64,000 nucleotides of DNA from Advenella mimigardefordensis DPN7 (lineage in GTDB: Bacteria; Pseudomonadota; Gammaproteobacteria; Burkholderiales; Burkholderiaceae_B): assembly GCF_000521505.1 (NCBI RefSeq), contig NZ_CP003915.1, positions 248,001 to 312,000 on the forward strand, read 5' to 3'. Shown here one piece after another: positions 41,415-50,398 of this stretch (positions are counted from its first letter, which is position 1; every line of letters begins with the position of its first letter). The notes under the pieces were generated by a model that saw nothing but the letters and a program-made list of their open reading frames with translations, was not told the origin of the DNA and searched no databases. A program made the translations under genes and the position numbers.

Positions 41415-42437
41415 CTAATTCGCTTTCAGATTCAGCTTATTCACCAGCTCTGCATAGCGGCTTGTGTCATCGGCAATGCGCATGCCCATTTGTGCAGGGG
41501 TATCGCCAATGGTTTCAGCACCGATATTGGCCATGTCTTTTTTGAAGCCGTCCGATTGAATGATTTGTACCAGGTTCTGGTTCAGGTACGACACCGTTTG
41601 TTCCGGTGTGCCTTTGGGGGCGAGAATACCGAACCAGGTACCAGCATCAAAGCCTTTGAGGCCCGCTTCATCAAGTGTAGGCACATCGGGCAATGCAGGA
41701 GAGCGGGTGCCGGTGGTGACGGCAAGCGCGGTGAGTTTGTTTTCCTTGATGTACGGCAATACAGTTGTGATGGTGTCAAAGGACATGTCCACTTGTCCGC
41801 CCAGCAGATCTGTGGTGAGGGGGCCGCTGCCCTTGTACGGTACGTGCAGCAGTTTGACGCCTGACATGAGCTGAACGCGCTCACCAATCAGATGCTGGCC
41901 GGTACCGACACCGTTGGAGCCGAAACTGAGTTTGCCTGGTTCACGCTTGGCCAGTGCAATCAGATCTGCCACTGATTTTACGCCGACCTTATTGTTAACC
42001 ACCAGTACATTGGGCACCATGGCCACCGTTGTGACTGGCGCAAAGTCTTTCTGGAAATCATAACGCAGAGAAGAATAGAAGGTGGTGGCGATGGTGTGAT
42101 GCACAGCCCCCATCAGCAAGGTGTAGCCATCCGGCTTGGATCGGGCGACATACTCTGCACCAATGGTGGCGCCCGCACCGGGTTTGTTTTCGATAATAAC
42201 CGGTTGACCGATTTTTTCTGCCAGTTGCTGACCCAGTGCGCGCGCCAGTACATCTGTCGTACCTCCCGCAGGAAACGGCACCACCAGCTTTACCGGCTGC
42301 TCCGGATAAGCCTGTGCCATGGCCGTACCATGCATGGTCATCAGGGGGATGCCGGTCAGTAGCGTGAACGCCAGCAGGCGGGCTGTGCGCATTGATGTTA
42401 AGTTGCGCGGTTGTTTGATTGTTTGTGTCAATAGCAT
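41415..42437 (-). CDS. Bug/TctC-family receptor linked to a tartrate/malate dehydrogenase
   Basis: Periplasmic Bug receptor of 340 residues. Marks: YPEQPVKLVVPFPAGGTTDVLAR, IIENKPGAGATIGAEYVARSKPDGYTLL, LLHVPYKGSGPLTTDLLGGQVD and LPDVPTLDEAGLKGFDAGT. The start is the ATG at 42435-42437, preceded by GGAGGAA; the resulting signal region is long (about 40 residues), with a hydrophobic core LLAFTLLTGIPLMT, so MRTARLL, 15 codons in, is an alternative. It lies 20 bp after the dehydrogenase gene on the same strand, so its ligand is probably tartrate, D-malate or a similar hydroxy diacid. Confidence 0.92.
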   Translation of the reverse strand: MLLTQTIKQPRNLTSMRTARLLAFTLLTGIPLMTMHGTAMAQAYPEQPVKLVVPFPAGGTTDVLARALGQQLAEKIGQPVIIENKPGAGATIGAEYVARSKPDGYTLLMGAVHHTIATTFYSSLRYDFQKDFAPVTTVAMVPNVLVVNNKVGVKSVADLIALAKREPGKLSFGSNGVGTGQHLIGERVQLMSGVKLLHVPYKGSGPLTTDLLGGQVDMSFDTITTVLPYIKENKLTALAVTTGTRSPALPDVPTLDEAGLKGFDAGTWFGILAPKGTPEQTVSYLNQNLVQIIQSDGFKKDMANIGAETIGDTPAQMGMRIADDTSRYAELVNKLNLKAN

Positions 42438-42457
42438 GTCTTCCTCCACCGACGGCT

Positions 42458-43549
42458 TTAAGCCGCTTTTTGTGCGTTTCCAAGGCTGCGGATGTGGTTG
42501 CATACCGCGTCCGTGACCTGTGCTGTTGTTGCCGTGCCGCCCAGATCGCCCGTATGCAGCGAGGTATCGGCGGTGACTTTTTCAATTGCCTGCATCAGTA
42601 GGCTGGCGGCATGATCTTCTCCCAGATGGGAAAGCAGCATGACTGCACACCAGAAGGTGCCTATCGGATTAGCCAGTCCTTTGCCCATGATGTCGAAGGC
42701 GGAGCCGTGTATCGGTTCGAACATGGAAGGGTAGCGGCGTTCCGGGTCTATGTTGCCGGTAGGTGCAATGCCCAGACTGCCGGCCAGCGCGGCAGCCAGG
42801 TCGCTCAGGATATCGGCATGCAGGTTGGTCGCCACAATGGTGTCGAGCGTTGCTGGCTTGTTGACCATTCTGGCCGTGGCGGCATCCACCAGTTCCTTGT
42901 CCCAGGTGACATCGGGGAATTCTTTGGCTATTTCAACTGCAATTTCGTCCCACATCACCATGGCGTGGCGCTGTGCATTGGATTTGGTGATCACGGTCAG
43001 CAGCTTGCGGGGGCGCGATTGTGCCAGAGCAAAGGCAAAGCGCATGATCCGTTCCACGCCCGCACGGGTCATCATGGATACATCGGTTGCGGCTTCCAGC
43101 GGATGGCCCTGATGAACCCGGCCGCCGACACCGGAATATTCACCTTCACTGTTTTCGCGCACAATGACCCAATCCAGGTCTTTGGGTTGACAGCGCTTGA
43201 GCGGCGCATCAATGCCCGGCAGAATGCGGGTAGGGCGCACGTTGGCGTACTGGTCGAGGCCCTGGCATATTTTCAGGCGCAGGCCCCACAGGGTGATATG
43301 GTCGGCAATATCCGGATCGCCTGCGGAACCGAACAGAATCGCGTCCTTGTCATAGAGGGCATTCAGGCCATCTTCGGGCATCATGACGCCGTGCTGCCTA
43401 TAGTAATCGCCGCCCCAGTCAAATGCCGAGAACTCGAATGAAAACTGCTTGAGCGTGTCTGCCAGTGCCTGCAGCACGGTCTGACCCGCGGGAATCACTT
43501 CTTTGCCGATACCGTCGCCGGGAATACATGCGATTTTGTACGATTTCAT
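42458..43549 (-). CDS. ttuC: Tartrate/D-malate-type NAD-dependent decarboxylating dehydrogenase
   Basis: Cytosolic member of the isocitrate/isopropylmalate dehydrogenase family, 363 residues. KIACIPGDGIGKEV opens the protein; LDWVIVRENSEGEYSGVGG is the substrate loop of TtuC/DmlA enzymes, and DAATARMVNKPATLDTIVATNLHADILSDLAAALAGSLGIAPTGNI and EPIHGSAFDIMGKGLANPIGTF carry the metal Asp and NAD site. Products are pyruvate plus CO2 from D-malate, or reactions on tartrate. It is divergent from a LysR regulator, the same layout as dmlA/dmlR. It shares its transcript with the Bug receptor downstream. Confidence 0.9.
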   Translation of the reverse strand: MKSYKIACIPGDGIGKEVIPAGQTVLQALADTLKQFSFEFSAFDWGGDYYRQHGVMMPEDGLNALYDKDAILFGSAGDPDIADHITLWGLRLKICQGLDQYANVRPTRILPGIDAPLKRCQPKDLDWVIVRENSEGEYSGVGGRVHQGHPLEAATDVSMMTRAGVERIMRFAFALAQSRPRKLLTVITKSNAQRHAMVMWDEIAVEIAKEFPDVTWDKELVDAATARMVNKPATLDTIVATNLHADILSDLAAALAGSLGIAPTGNIDPERRYPSMFEPIHGSAFDIMGKGLANPIGTFWCAVMLLSHLGEDHAASLLMQAIEKVTADTSLHTGDLGGTATTAQVTDAVCNHIRSLGNAQKAA

Positions 43550-43579
43550 CTTTCTTATCCTGATATAGAGAACCTGGGT

Positions 43580-43594
43580 TTATTCTAAAAATAA
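43580..43594. promoter_or_regulatory. Candidate LysR-type binding site
   Basis: Inverted repeat TTATT-N5-AATAA, which contains the T-N11-A core expected of LysR-type regulators, lies in the 103-bp divergent gap between the dehydrogenase and LysR genes, about 35 bp upstream of the dehydrogenase ATG. Confidence 0.5.
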
Positions 43595-43652
43595 TCGAGA
43601 GTGCTAAAATGCGACGAAATTCACAGGATTTGTGCCTGAAAGTTGAAAATCA

Positions 43653-44591
43653 ATGAAAAAAGATCCAAGGCATTCCGCTGATCTGTATTTTTTCGATGCG
43701 CTGATGTCCGCCGGCAGCCTGTCGGCCGTGGCGTTGCGCCTGGGCGTGACGCCGTCGGCCGCGAGCAAGCGGCTGATTCAACTGGAAAAGCGCCTGGGTA
43801 TGACACTTGTCAATCGCAGCACGCGCCGCATGAGTCCGACTGCAGAAGGCCTGGTTTATCTGGAACATGCCAGAAGTATTCTGGCGCAGATCGAATCGCT
43901 GGACCGCGAGATGTTCAGGTTCAAGTCCGAACCCGAGGGGCTGATCCGGCTGAATGCGACGCTGGGATTTGGCAGAAGTTATATACAGCCACTGGTGTCG
44001 CGCTTTGTTAAAAAATATCCGTCCATCACAATACAGCTGTTTTTGACAGCCTTTCCGCCCGCGTTGAGCGACGATGCCTTTGATCTGTCGATTCAGTTCG
44101 GCAAGCCGCCACACCAGAAGCTCAAAACCCGCCTGCTCGCACAAAACCGGCGCCTGTTGGTTGCCTCTGCCGCTTATTTAAAGCGGGCCGGCCGGCCGGT
44201 ACTGCCCCATGATTTGCTCAAACACAACTGTATTGTGATCAAGCAGGATGAACTGCCCTATTCAGAGTGGATATTGAGCAATGGACAAAGCACGGAAAAA
44301 GTGCCGGTAAGCGGCAACCTGGTTACCAATGACGGTTATGTGGGGGTGCAGTGGGCGCTGGACGGTCATGGTATTGTGATGCGCGCCGAATGGGACGTGG
44401 CCCGTTATATGCGCAGCGGGCGCCTGGTGCAGGTGCTGGCCGACTACAACACGCCTAATGCCGATATTTATGCCGTCTATCGGGAGCAGCCGCACACCAC
44501 GGCCCGTATGAATCTGCTGCTGGACTATCTGTCACGCAGCTTTGATAATCTGAACCCCGGTTCCAATATCACGGTCAGTTCTGGCTGGTAG
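43653..44591 (+). CDS. LysR-family transcriptional regulator (DmlR-like)
   Basis: Regulator of 312 residues: N-terminal winged helix (YFFDALMSAGSLSAVALRLGVTPSAASKRLIQLEKRLGMTLVNRSTRRMSPTAEG) and a periplasmic-binding-like effector domain (about 95-300). It belongs to the CrgA/DmlR-like branch. Its divergent position from the tartrate/D-malate-type dehydrogenase indicates that it controls that gene and the Bug receptor, with the acid as inducer. Confidence 0.92.
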   Translation: MKKDPRHSADLYFFDALMSAGSLSAVALRLGVTPSAASKRLIQLEKRLGMTLVNRSTRRMSPTAEGLVYLEHARSILAQIESLDREMFRFKSEPEGLIRLNATLGFGRSYIQPLVSRFVKKYPSITIQLFLTAFPPALSDDAFDLSIQFGKPPHQKLKTRLLAQNRRLLVASAAYLKRAGRPVLPHDLLKHNCIVIKQDELPYSEWILSNGQSTEKVPVSGNLVTNDGYVGVQWALDGHGIVMRAEWDVARYMRSGRLVQVLADYNTPNADIYAVYREQPHTTARMNLLLDYLSRSFDNLNPGSNITVSSGW

Positions 44592-44869
44592 AGGCGGCAG
44601 ACAAACACGATATACACCGCATGGCCATCGTTTTTCGTTAAAACCGACAGCGGCTGGTCACTTTTCCATGGTGAAGATAAGTGGTTGAATTTAGCAGGTC
44701 TTATCCATTAAAGTATTGACACGCGCCGGTCGGCAGGCCGACTCAACGGCGAACTGCGGTTACCATAGCGTATGCATGGCCAGCGTTTTGCTGCAGGCTG
44801 ATTGTCGGGCAGACTGTCTGGCAGGATGGTGCCAATCTCATCTTTTGCTTAACCACAAGGGCATAGACC

Positions 44870-45322
44870 ATGACTCTACTCTTTGCGTTTCTGCATCATG
44901 TTCTGGCGTTCACGCTGGTTGCCACGCTGGCCATTGAGCTGGTACTGGTTAAAGACCGTATCAGTATTGAACGTGCCCGGCGCATTTTGCGTGCCGACGC
45001 CATTTATGGCGCATCGGCCATGTTGCTGCTGGTCGTGGGCTTTTTGCGCGTGATTTTTTTTGAAAAGGGCGCAGCCTATTATTTCCACAGCATCCCGTTT
45101 ATTGCAAAACTACTGCTGTTTGTCGCGGTTGGCGTGCTGTCCATTTATCCGACCATGACGTTTCTGTCGTGGCGTAAAAGTCTGAATCGAGGTCGGGAAC
45201 CTGTGCTGGATCCGGCAGTCATCAAGCGGATTCGCAAGCTGATTCATTACGAACTGGTCTGTCTGGTGCTGATTGTGCTGGCGGCCGCCATGATGGCGCG
45301 TGGTATCGGTTATTGGGGTTAG
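44870..45322 (+). CDS. DUF2214-family membrane protein
   Basis: Small inner-membrane protein of 150 residues with four predicted membrane helices (about 5-25, 48-66, 78-98 and 128-147). The pattern HHVLAFTLVATLAIELVLVK, ADAIYGASAMLLLVVGFLRV and FHSIPFIAKLLLFVAVGVLSIYPT identifies DUF2214. Function unknown. It ends 11 bp before the next gene's ATG, so they may be co-transcribed. Confidence 0.88.
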   Translation: MTLLFAFLHHVLAFTLVATLAIELVLVKDRISIERARRILRADAIYGASAMLLLVVGFLRVIFFEKGAAYYFHSIPFIAKLLLFVAVGVLSIYPTMTFLSWRKSLNRGREPVLDPAVIKRIRKLIHYELVCLVLIVLAAAMMARGIGYWG

Positions 45323-45333
45323 GAGCAGGGAGC

Positions 45334-45849
45334 ATGTCAGATTCAGCGTCAGGCGTGATGTCGCTATTTGTGTACGGAACGCTGAAAACCGGCTGTTGTA
45401 ATCACGATCGTCATTGTTCCATCGCTATACACACGGAAAAAGCCTGGTTATGGGGCCGGATTTATCATCTGGACCGCGATGAGGGCTATCCTATGGTGGA
45501 AATCCCTGAGCAAGCCGTTCTGGCGCGGGGCACAGACAGACCCGGGATGGACGCCTTGCTGGCATATGCGCCAGGTTCAACGACCAGGCCCGCTGGCGAT
45601 TGGGACTTGATTGAAGGCGAGCTGATGCAGTTTGATCATCCCGCACGCGACCTGCCGCTCATCGATCTGCTGGAGGACTTCAGTGCCGACGGCCAGGGTT
45701 TGTATAGCCGTGTCCTGACGACGATAAGCACGCAGACCGGCCCTCAGACCGGATGGACGTACATCCGGGAGCGCGAGCACGATGGCCGTCGCCTGCATCC
45801 GGATGCCAGCGGAACCGTGTGCTGGCGCCCTGCAGACTTTATTTCCTGA
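45334..45849 (+). CDS. Gamma-glutamylcyclotransferase-like (AIG2-family) protein
   Basis: Cytosolic protein of 171 residues with the gamma-glutamylcyclotransferase-like fold: SLFVYGTLKTGCCNHDRHC is the conserved YGTL substrate loop; GRIYHLDRDEGYPMV and DLIEGELMQF follow, and the acid is likely the Glu in DLIEGEL or DLLEDF. I start at the ATG at 45334 behind GGAGCAGGGAGC. Activity on gamma-glutamyl compounds is a family prediction only. Its last 11 bp overlap the convergent methyltransferase gene. Confidence 0.85.
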   Translation: MSDSASGVMSLFVYGTLKTGCCNHDRHCSIAIHTEKAWLWGRIYHLDRDEGYPMVEIPEQAVLARGTDRPGMDALLAYAPGSTTRPAGDWDLIEGELMQFDHPARDLPLIDLLEDFSADGQGLYSRVLTTISTQTGPQTGWTYIREREHDGRRLHPDASGTVCWRPADFIS

Positions 45850-46459
45850 AGACCGCGTAGCTCCAGGAGATGTCGTTACGGCCCAGGGTGTCGTTTTTAT
45901 AGCTTTTCTGATACAGCAACTGTAGCCCGCAGGTGTGGGCAAGCGCGATGGTCTCTTCGTCCGGAATGTCAAACATGTGGCGCTCTGCCGGTACCGGGCC
46001 GTGACGCAGCGACATGGACATAATGCCATTGCGTGCCAGCAGCCCGGCGCAATGTTGCATGGCCGGCAGCCGCTCCTGCTCCAGTAGATGCATCCATACG
46101 GCAGTGAGCAGGATCAGATCGTATTGTTTCCCGGTGGCACGCACCAGGGCCAGCTCGGGCAGGCTGTCAGCAATCCAGTTGATAGTGGTATTGGTATGGT
46201 GCAGGTCGCCCTGTTCCCGCATGGCAGCCGTGGGTTCAACGGCATCGACCTGATAGCCGAGTGCGGCCATTGCGGCAGCGTCCCTGCCGGTGCCGGCGCC
46301 GATATCCAGCACTTTTGCCGGCGCACCGGGGTAAAAGCCACGCACCGGGTTATGCACTTTTTCGAAGGTGACGCTTTCGTAGTCGGCGGCAAACCGTTGC
46401 GCCTTTTCTGCATAGCCCTTACTGCCAGCGACGTTGACCATGTTCTTATGCCCATTCAT
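45839..46459 (-). CDS. Class I SAM-dependent methyltransferase
   Basis: Cytosolic protein of 206 residues with a Rossmann methyltransferase core: motif I VLDIGAGTGRDAAAM (about residues 50-64), motif II acidic residue in VDAVEPT, and YDLILLTAVWMHL for motif IV. The C-terminal part ends in SWSYAVFRK. Substrate unknown; the first 20 residues resemble no signal peptide. The 3' end overlaps the gamma-glutamylcyclotransferase-like gene on the other strand by 11 bp. Confidence 0.87.
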   Translation of the reverse strand: MNGHKNMVNVAGSKGYAEKAQRFAADYESVTFEKVHNPVRGFYPGAPAKVLDIGAGTGRDAAAMAALGYQVDAVEPTAAMREQGDLHHTNTTINWIADSLPELALVRATGKQYDLILLTAVWMHLLEQERLPAMQHCAGLLARNGIMSMSLRHGPVPAERHMFDIPDEETIALAHTCGLQLLYQKSYKNDTLGRNDISWSYAVFRK

Positions 46460-46634
46460 ATATTGTGGATTAAGATAAGTGTATCGGATTGGGAAATTAA
46501 AATAGGGTTTTGTTTCATTTGGCCATATTTTTGCTCCTCACTTCTTTTGCAGCAATTTGTTTTTTCCGGCCCGGAATTCTTTATACTTGTGCTGCACACA
46601 TATTAAATTTTGCATATTTCAAATAGGTTATTGC

Positions 46635-47600
46635 GTGAATAACTCTCACAACAGTCGTGATGGTGACGATATCGTCGTTTCCATCCAGGGGGTGGGTAAA
46701 ACCTACAAAAGCGGTTTTACGGCCCTCAAGCGTGTCAATCTGGATATCCGCCGAGGTGAAATTCTGGCCCTGCTGGGCCCCAATGGCGCAGGCAAAACAA
46801 CCCTGATCGGCATTGTGACCGGCCTGGTTAATGCCTCTGAAGGCACCATTCTGGTAGACGGCGATGACGTACAGCGCGATTATCGGCGCGTCCGCCCAAA
46901 AATCGGCCTGGTGCCGCAGGAACTGTTTACCGACTCGTTCGAAACGGTCTGGGACACGGTGACGTTCAGTCGTGGCCTGTTCGGCAAGCCGGCAGACCCG
47001 GCGCATATCGAACGGGTGCTCAGAGCGCTGTCGCTGTGGAACAAGAAGGATAACAAGATCCTCAGTCTGTCCGGCGGGATGAAGCGTCGCGTGCTGATCG
47101 CCAAGGCGTTATCGCATGAGCCCTCTATTTTGTTTCTGGACGAACCTACTGCCGGCGTGGATGTTGAGTTGCGCCACGATATGTGGAATCTGGTGCGCGA
47201 GCTGCGCGAGCAGGGCGTAACGGTGATTCTGACCACGCACTATATCGAAGAGGCCGAAGATATGGCGGACCGGATTGCCGTGATCAATAACGGCGAAATC
47301 ATTCTGGTTCAGGATAAGGCGCAATTGATGGGGCAACTGGGCAAGAAAGAGCTGCACCTGCAACTGACGCAGCCGCTGCAGGCACTGCCACCGGCCATGT
47401 CTGCCTATCCGCTGACACTGTCAGCAGACGGGCGTACACTGGTCTACACCTATAACAAAGAGTCGGAAGACAACACGGGTAAAAGCCTGTCGGAAATGTT
47501 GCGACAGCTGGGCGACGTTGGCATTGAGCTTAAGGACCTGCAATCGCGTGAAAGCTCACTGGAAGATATTTTCGTGAGCCTGGTAAGGAAAGATTCATGA
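46635..47600 (+). CDS. ABC-2 type exporter ATP-binding protein (YadG-like)
   Basis: ATPase of 321 residues: Walker [10 protein letters not shown], signature LSGGMKRR, Walker B ILFLDEP with TAGVDVE, and switch His in [11 protein letters not shown]. The C-terminal about 80 residues form an accessory region. I choose the GTG at 46635-46637 ([10 protein letters not shown]); the open frame upstream to 46557 looks non-coding. The stop overlaps the permease ATG as ATGA (47597-47600). Together they form a YadGH-like exporter with unknown cargo. Confidence 0.9.
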   Translation: MNNSHNSRDGDDIVVSIQGVGKTYKSGFTALKRVNLDIRRGEILALLGPNGAGKTTLIGIVTGLVNASEGTILVDGDDVQRDYRRVRPKIGLVPQELFTDSFETVWDTVTFSRGLFGKPADPAHIERVLRALSLWNKKDNKILSLSGGMKRRVLIAKALSHEPSILFLDEPTAGVDVELRHDMWNLVRELREQGVTVILTTHYIEEAEDMADRIAVINNGEIILVQDKAQLMGQLGKKELHLQLTQPLQALPPAMSAYPLTLSADGRTLVYTYNKESEDNTGKSLSEMLRQLGDVGIELKDLQSRESSLEDIFVSLVRKDS

Positions 47601-48358
47601 ATCTGTATGGCGTAAAAGCAATTTACAAGTTTGAGATGGCGCGGGCGTTTCGCACGCTGATGCAAAGCATCGCATCGCCGGTGCTGTCTACGGCGCTGTA
47701 TTTCATCGTCTTCGGTGCGGCGATTGGTTCGCGCATGGGCGAGATTGACGGCGTATCCTATGGCGCGTTCATTGTGCCCGGGCTGCTGATGATGGCGCTG
47801 CTGGGGCAGAGTGTGTCGAATGCGTCCTTTGGTATTTATATGCCCAAGTGGTCCGGTACCATCTATGAAATCATGTCGGCCCCGGTATCCTATTTCGAAG
47901 TGATTCTGGGCTATGTGGGCGCGGCGGCCACCAAAACACTGATCCTGTCGGTATTGATCCTGATCACCGCCCGTTTCTTTGTTGAATACCAGATCCAGCA
48001 TCCGTTCTGGATGGTGTTGTTTCTGGTGCTGACCGCCATTACCTTCAGTATGTTCGGTTTCATTATCGGACTATGGGCCGATGGTTTTGAGAAACTGCAG
48101 ATTATTCCGCTGATGGTCATTACGCCGCTGACCTTTCTGGGGGGCGCGTTCTATTCGATTCATATGCTGCCCGGCTTCTGGTCAAAAGTGGCGCTCTTTA
48201 ATCCGGTGGTGTATCTGATCAGCGGTTTTCGCTGGAGTTTCTACGGTGTGGCCGATGTGAACCATTACGTCAGCCTGTTCACCATTCTGTTCATTCTGCT
48301 GCTGTGCGCTCTGGTGGTGTCGTGGATGTTCCGTACCGGTTATAAGCTGCGGCCTTAG
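47597..48358 (+). CDS. ABC-2 type exporter permease (YadH-like)
   Basis: Inner-membrane protein of 253 residues with six predicted spans. The conserved ABC-2 pattern [44 protein letters not shown] and [19 protein letters not shown] is clear. It is translationally coupled to the ATPase gene. A hairpin terminator follows directly. Substrate not predictable. Confidence 0.92.
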   Translation: MNLYGVKAIYKFEMARAFRTLMQSIASPVLSTALYFIVFGAAIGSRMGEIDGVSYGAFIVPGLLMMALLGQSVSNASFGIYMPKWSGTIYEIMSAPVSYFEVILGYVGAAATKTLILSVLILITARFFVEYQIQHPFWMVLFLVLTAITFSMFGFIIGLWADGFEKLQIIPLMVITPLTFLGGAFYSIHMLPGFWSKVALFNPVVYLISGFRWSFYGVADVNHYVSLFTILFILLLCALVVSWMFRTGYKLRP

Positions 48359-48367
48359 TCTCGACGC

Positions 48368-48398
48368 CCGGACGCGCGTGAACGTGTGTCCGGTTTTT
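48368..48398 (+). terminator. Rho-independent terminator after the ABC-2 permease gene
   Basis: CCGGAC (48368-48373) pairs with GTCCGG (48388-48393), extended inward by G-U/C-G pairs and CGT/ACG, followed by TTTTT. Confidence 0.75.
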
Positions 48399-48473
48399 CG
48401 GGGCGGGGTCGTGGCTGGCCACCAGCACTGATGATGGTGATATAGCCGTTTTTCGGCCCTGGGGCTGCCGGCC

Positions 48474-49499
48474 TCAGGCCTGAATCACGCTGGGGGTTTC
48501 TTCCTTATCGGGTTCGTCTGTCTGGGCCGGCAGGTTGTCTTCTCTTTCTGTCGTTGTGCGGGCAACAGGTTCAGCCGCCGGCATGTCGACGACAGAGGGT
48601 GTTGTTGCGGCGCCCCGCAGGCGGCTGCGTTTCGGTTTCTTTTCACGCACCACGATCGGTGGCGTCCAGGTCACAATATGCAGTGAACCGTCTCCATGTT
48701 CTACCAGTGCGGTCATGCTTTCGACCCAGTCACCATCATTGCAGTACAGGATACCGTCCACTTCGCGGATTTCCGCCTTATGGATGTGACCGCAAACCAC
48801 GCCATCATAATTATTCTTGCGTGCTTCCTGCACGACGGCGTCTTCGAACGCGGAGATGTAGCTCACCGCGTTTTTGACTTTCTGCTTCAGGTATTGTGAC
48901 AGCGACCAGTAGCCCATGCCCATGCGGGCCCGGGCGTTGTTGAGCCACATATTGAAGGTGAGGGCAACGGTGTACAGGTGATCGCCTACGTAGGCGAGCC
49001 AGGGGGCAAACTGCACAACACCGTCGAAGCGATCACCGTGCAGAATCCACAGGCGCTTGCCATCGGCAGTCGTGTGTTCCGTTTCCTCGACCACTTCAAT
49101 ACCGCCGAAGTTCTGCTGCACATAATGCCGGGCAAAGGAGTCATGGTTGCCGGGTACGAAAACAACCCGGGTGCCTTGCCGGCATTTGCGCAGTAATTTC
49201 TGGATGACATCGTTATGCGACTGCGGCCAGAACCACTTGCCTTTGAGCTGCCAGCCATCGATAATGTCACCGACCAGATACAGGGTATCGGATTCTGTGT
49301 GCTTAAGGAAATCCAGTAACGCAGTTGCCTGGCAACCTTTAGTGCCCAGGTGGACATCGGAAATCCAGATCGTGCGATAGTGGGTAGTAGGATTTTCAGA
49401 CAAAATAATGTCAGGCCATAAGTACAGGTCGGGAATGACTCTTATTACACCAATCCGTTGTGACGCATGTGTGACAATACCCGGTATCTTATCTGTCAC
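48474..49499 (-). CDS. Calcineurin-like metallophosphoesterase (LpxH-related family)
   Basis: Two-metal phosphoesterase of 341 residues. Metal ligands lie in TIWISDVHLG, LVGDIIDGW, FVPGNHD, ILHGDRFD and CGHIHKAEI, the pattern of the UDP-2,3-diacylglucosamine pyrophosphatase-like family. It is about 100 residues longer than LpxH, with a basic then Pro/Glu-rich tail (after about residue 275) likely disordered. The start is a GTG (49497-49499) with only weak ribosome support; a start closer to THYRTIWISD is possible. Whether it acts on lipid A precursors is uncertain. Confidence 0.82.
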   Translation of the reverse strand: MTDKIPGIVTHASQRIGVIRVIPDLYLWPDIILSENPTTHYRTIWISDVHLGTKGCQATALLDFLKHTESDTLYLVGDIIDGWQLKGKWFWPQSHNDVIQKLLRKCRQGTRVVFVPGNHDSFARHYVQQNFGGIEVVEETEHTTADGKRLWILHGDRFDGVVQFAPWLAYVGDHLYTVALTFNMWLNNARARMGMGYWSLSQYLKQKVKNAVSYISAFEDAVVQEARKNNYDGVVCGHIHKAEIREVDGILYCNDGDWVESMTALVEHGDGSLHIVTWTPPIVVREKKPKRSRLRGAATTPSVVDMPAAEPVARTTTEREDNLPAQTDEPDKEETPSVIQA

Positions 49500-49571
49500 C
49501 CGTTTGTCATCTGTGCGACTGCTTCCTTTTTAACACATGAGCAGTTGTATTCCAAATTGAGTCGTTGTTGA

Positions 49572-50183
49572 ATGAATGCGTATCTTGCTGGTCTGTTTTT
49601 AAGCGGTTCCCTGATTTTGGCTATCGGGTCGCAAAATGCCTTTGTCCTGAAACAGGGGTTGCGCAAAAGCCACGTCTTCTGGGTCTGCCTGGTTTGCAGC
49701 CTGTCCGATGCGGCGCTGATTCTGGCCGGCGTCCTGGGCTTTTCGGTGGTGACCCGCTATGCGGCGAACGTGGTGCCGTTGATCAAATACGCAGGCGCGC
49801 TATTTCTGTTCATTTATGGATTGCTGCATTTTCATGCGGCAATCACCAAAAACGCCAGCATGGGCGACAGCCAGATCGAGGCACCCTCGCTGAAGCGCAC
49901 GTTGCTGGTATGTCTGGCGCTCACCTGGCTCAATCCTCATGTTTATCTTGATACGTTGTTGCTGATCGGTTCGGTGTCGACCCGTTTTCCGGAGCAGCAC
50001 TGGTTGTTTGCGGCCGGTGGCATTACCGCCTCGGTGGGCTTTTTCTTCGCGCTTGGCTACGGTGCGCGGCTGTTACTGCCCCTGTTCAAAAAGCCCGTGG
50101 CGTGGAAAATACTGGATCTGATTGTGGGGGTCACCATGTGGGTGATTGCCTGGCAACTGGTCTGGGGTGAATCGCTGGGGTAG
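49572..50183 (+). CDS. LysE/ArgO-family amino acid exporter
   Basis: Inner-membrane exporter of 203 residues with about six spans. The family opening LSGSLILAIGSQNAFVLKQGLRKSHVF and the central ALTWLNPHVYLDTLLLIGSVSTRF, with its NPHVYLD motif, are typical of LysE/ArgO, which export lysine or arginine. The ribosome site is weak. No adjacent LysG/ArgP-type regulator is present. Confidence 0.9.
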   Translation: MNAYLAGLFLSGSLILAIGSQNAFVLKQGLRKSHVFWVCLVCSLSDAALILAGVLGFSVVTRYAANVVPLIKYAGALFLFIYGLLHFHAAITKNASMGDSQIEAPSLKRTLLVCLALTWLNPHVYLDTLLLIGSVSTRFPEQHWLFAAGGITASVGFFFALGYGARLLLPLFKKPVAWKILDLIVGVTMWVIAWQLVWGESLG

Positions 50184-50281
50184 TAAGGAACCCGGCAGCC
50201 AGTCCGGGCAAATCCGGATGTGTTCGGTTGCACGGGCGGGGAGCGCAAGGACGGGCCCGGAAGGTATTCGATGAGTCAGAC

Positions 50282-50317
50282 ATAAGAAAACGTCCGGACA
50301 CGAGCTGTGTCCGGACG
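50282..50317 (-). terminator. Rho-independent terminator of the proXXWV operon
   Basis: CGTCCGGACAC (50291-50301) and GTGTCCGGACG (50307-50317) form a perfect 11-bp stem with a 5-nt loop; on the minus strand TTTTCTTATG follows, about 80 bp after the proV stop. Confidence 0.85.
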
Positions 50318-50398
50318 CGGGTGTCGCCTTAGGCGCCATCACAGGCAATGCCTTGCGAGCACCCACCTTACAGGCGGGCACGCCGGCAAGTGCCGTTT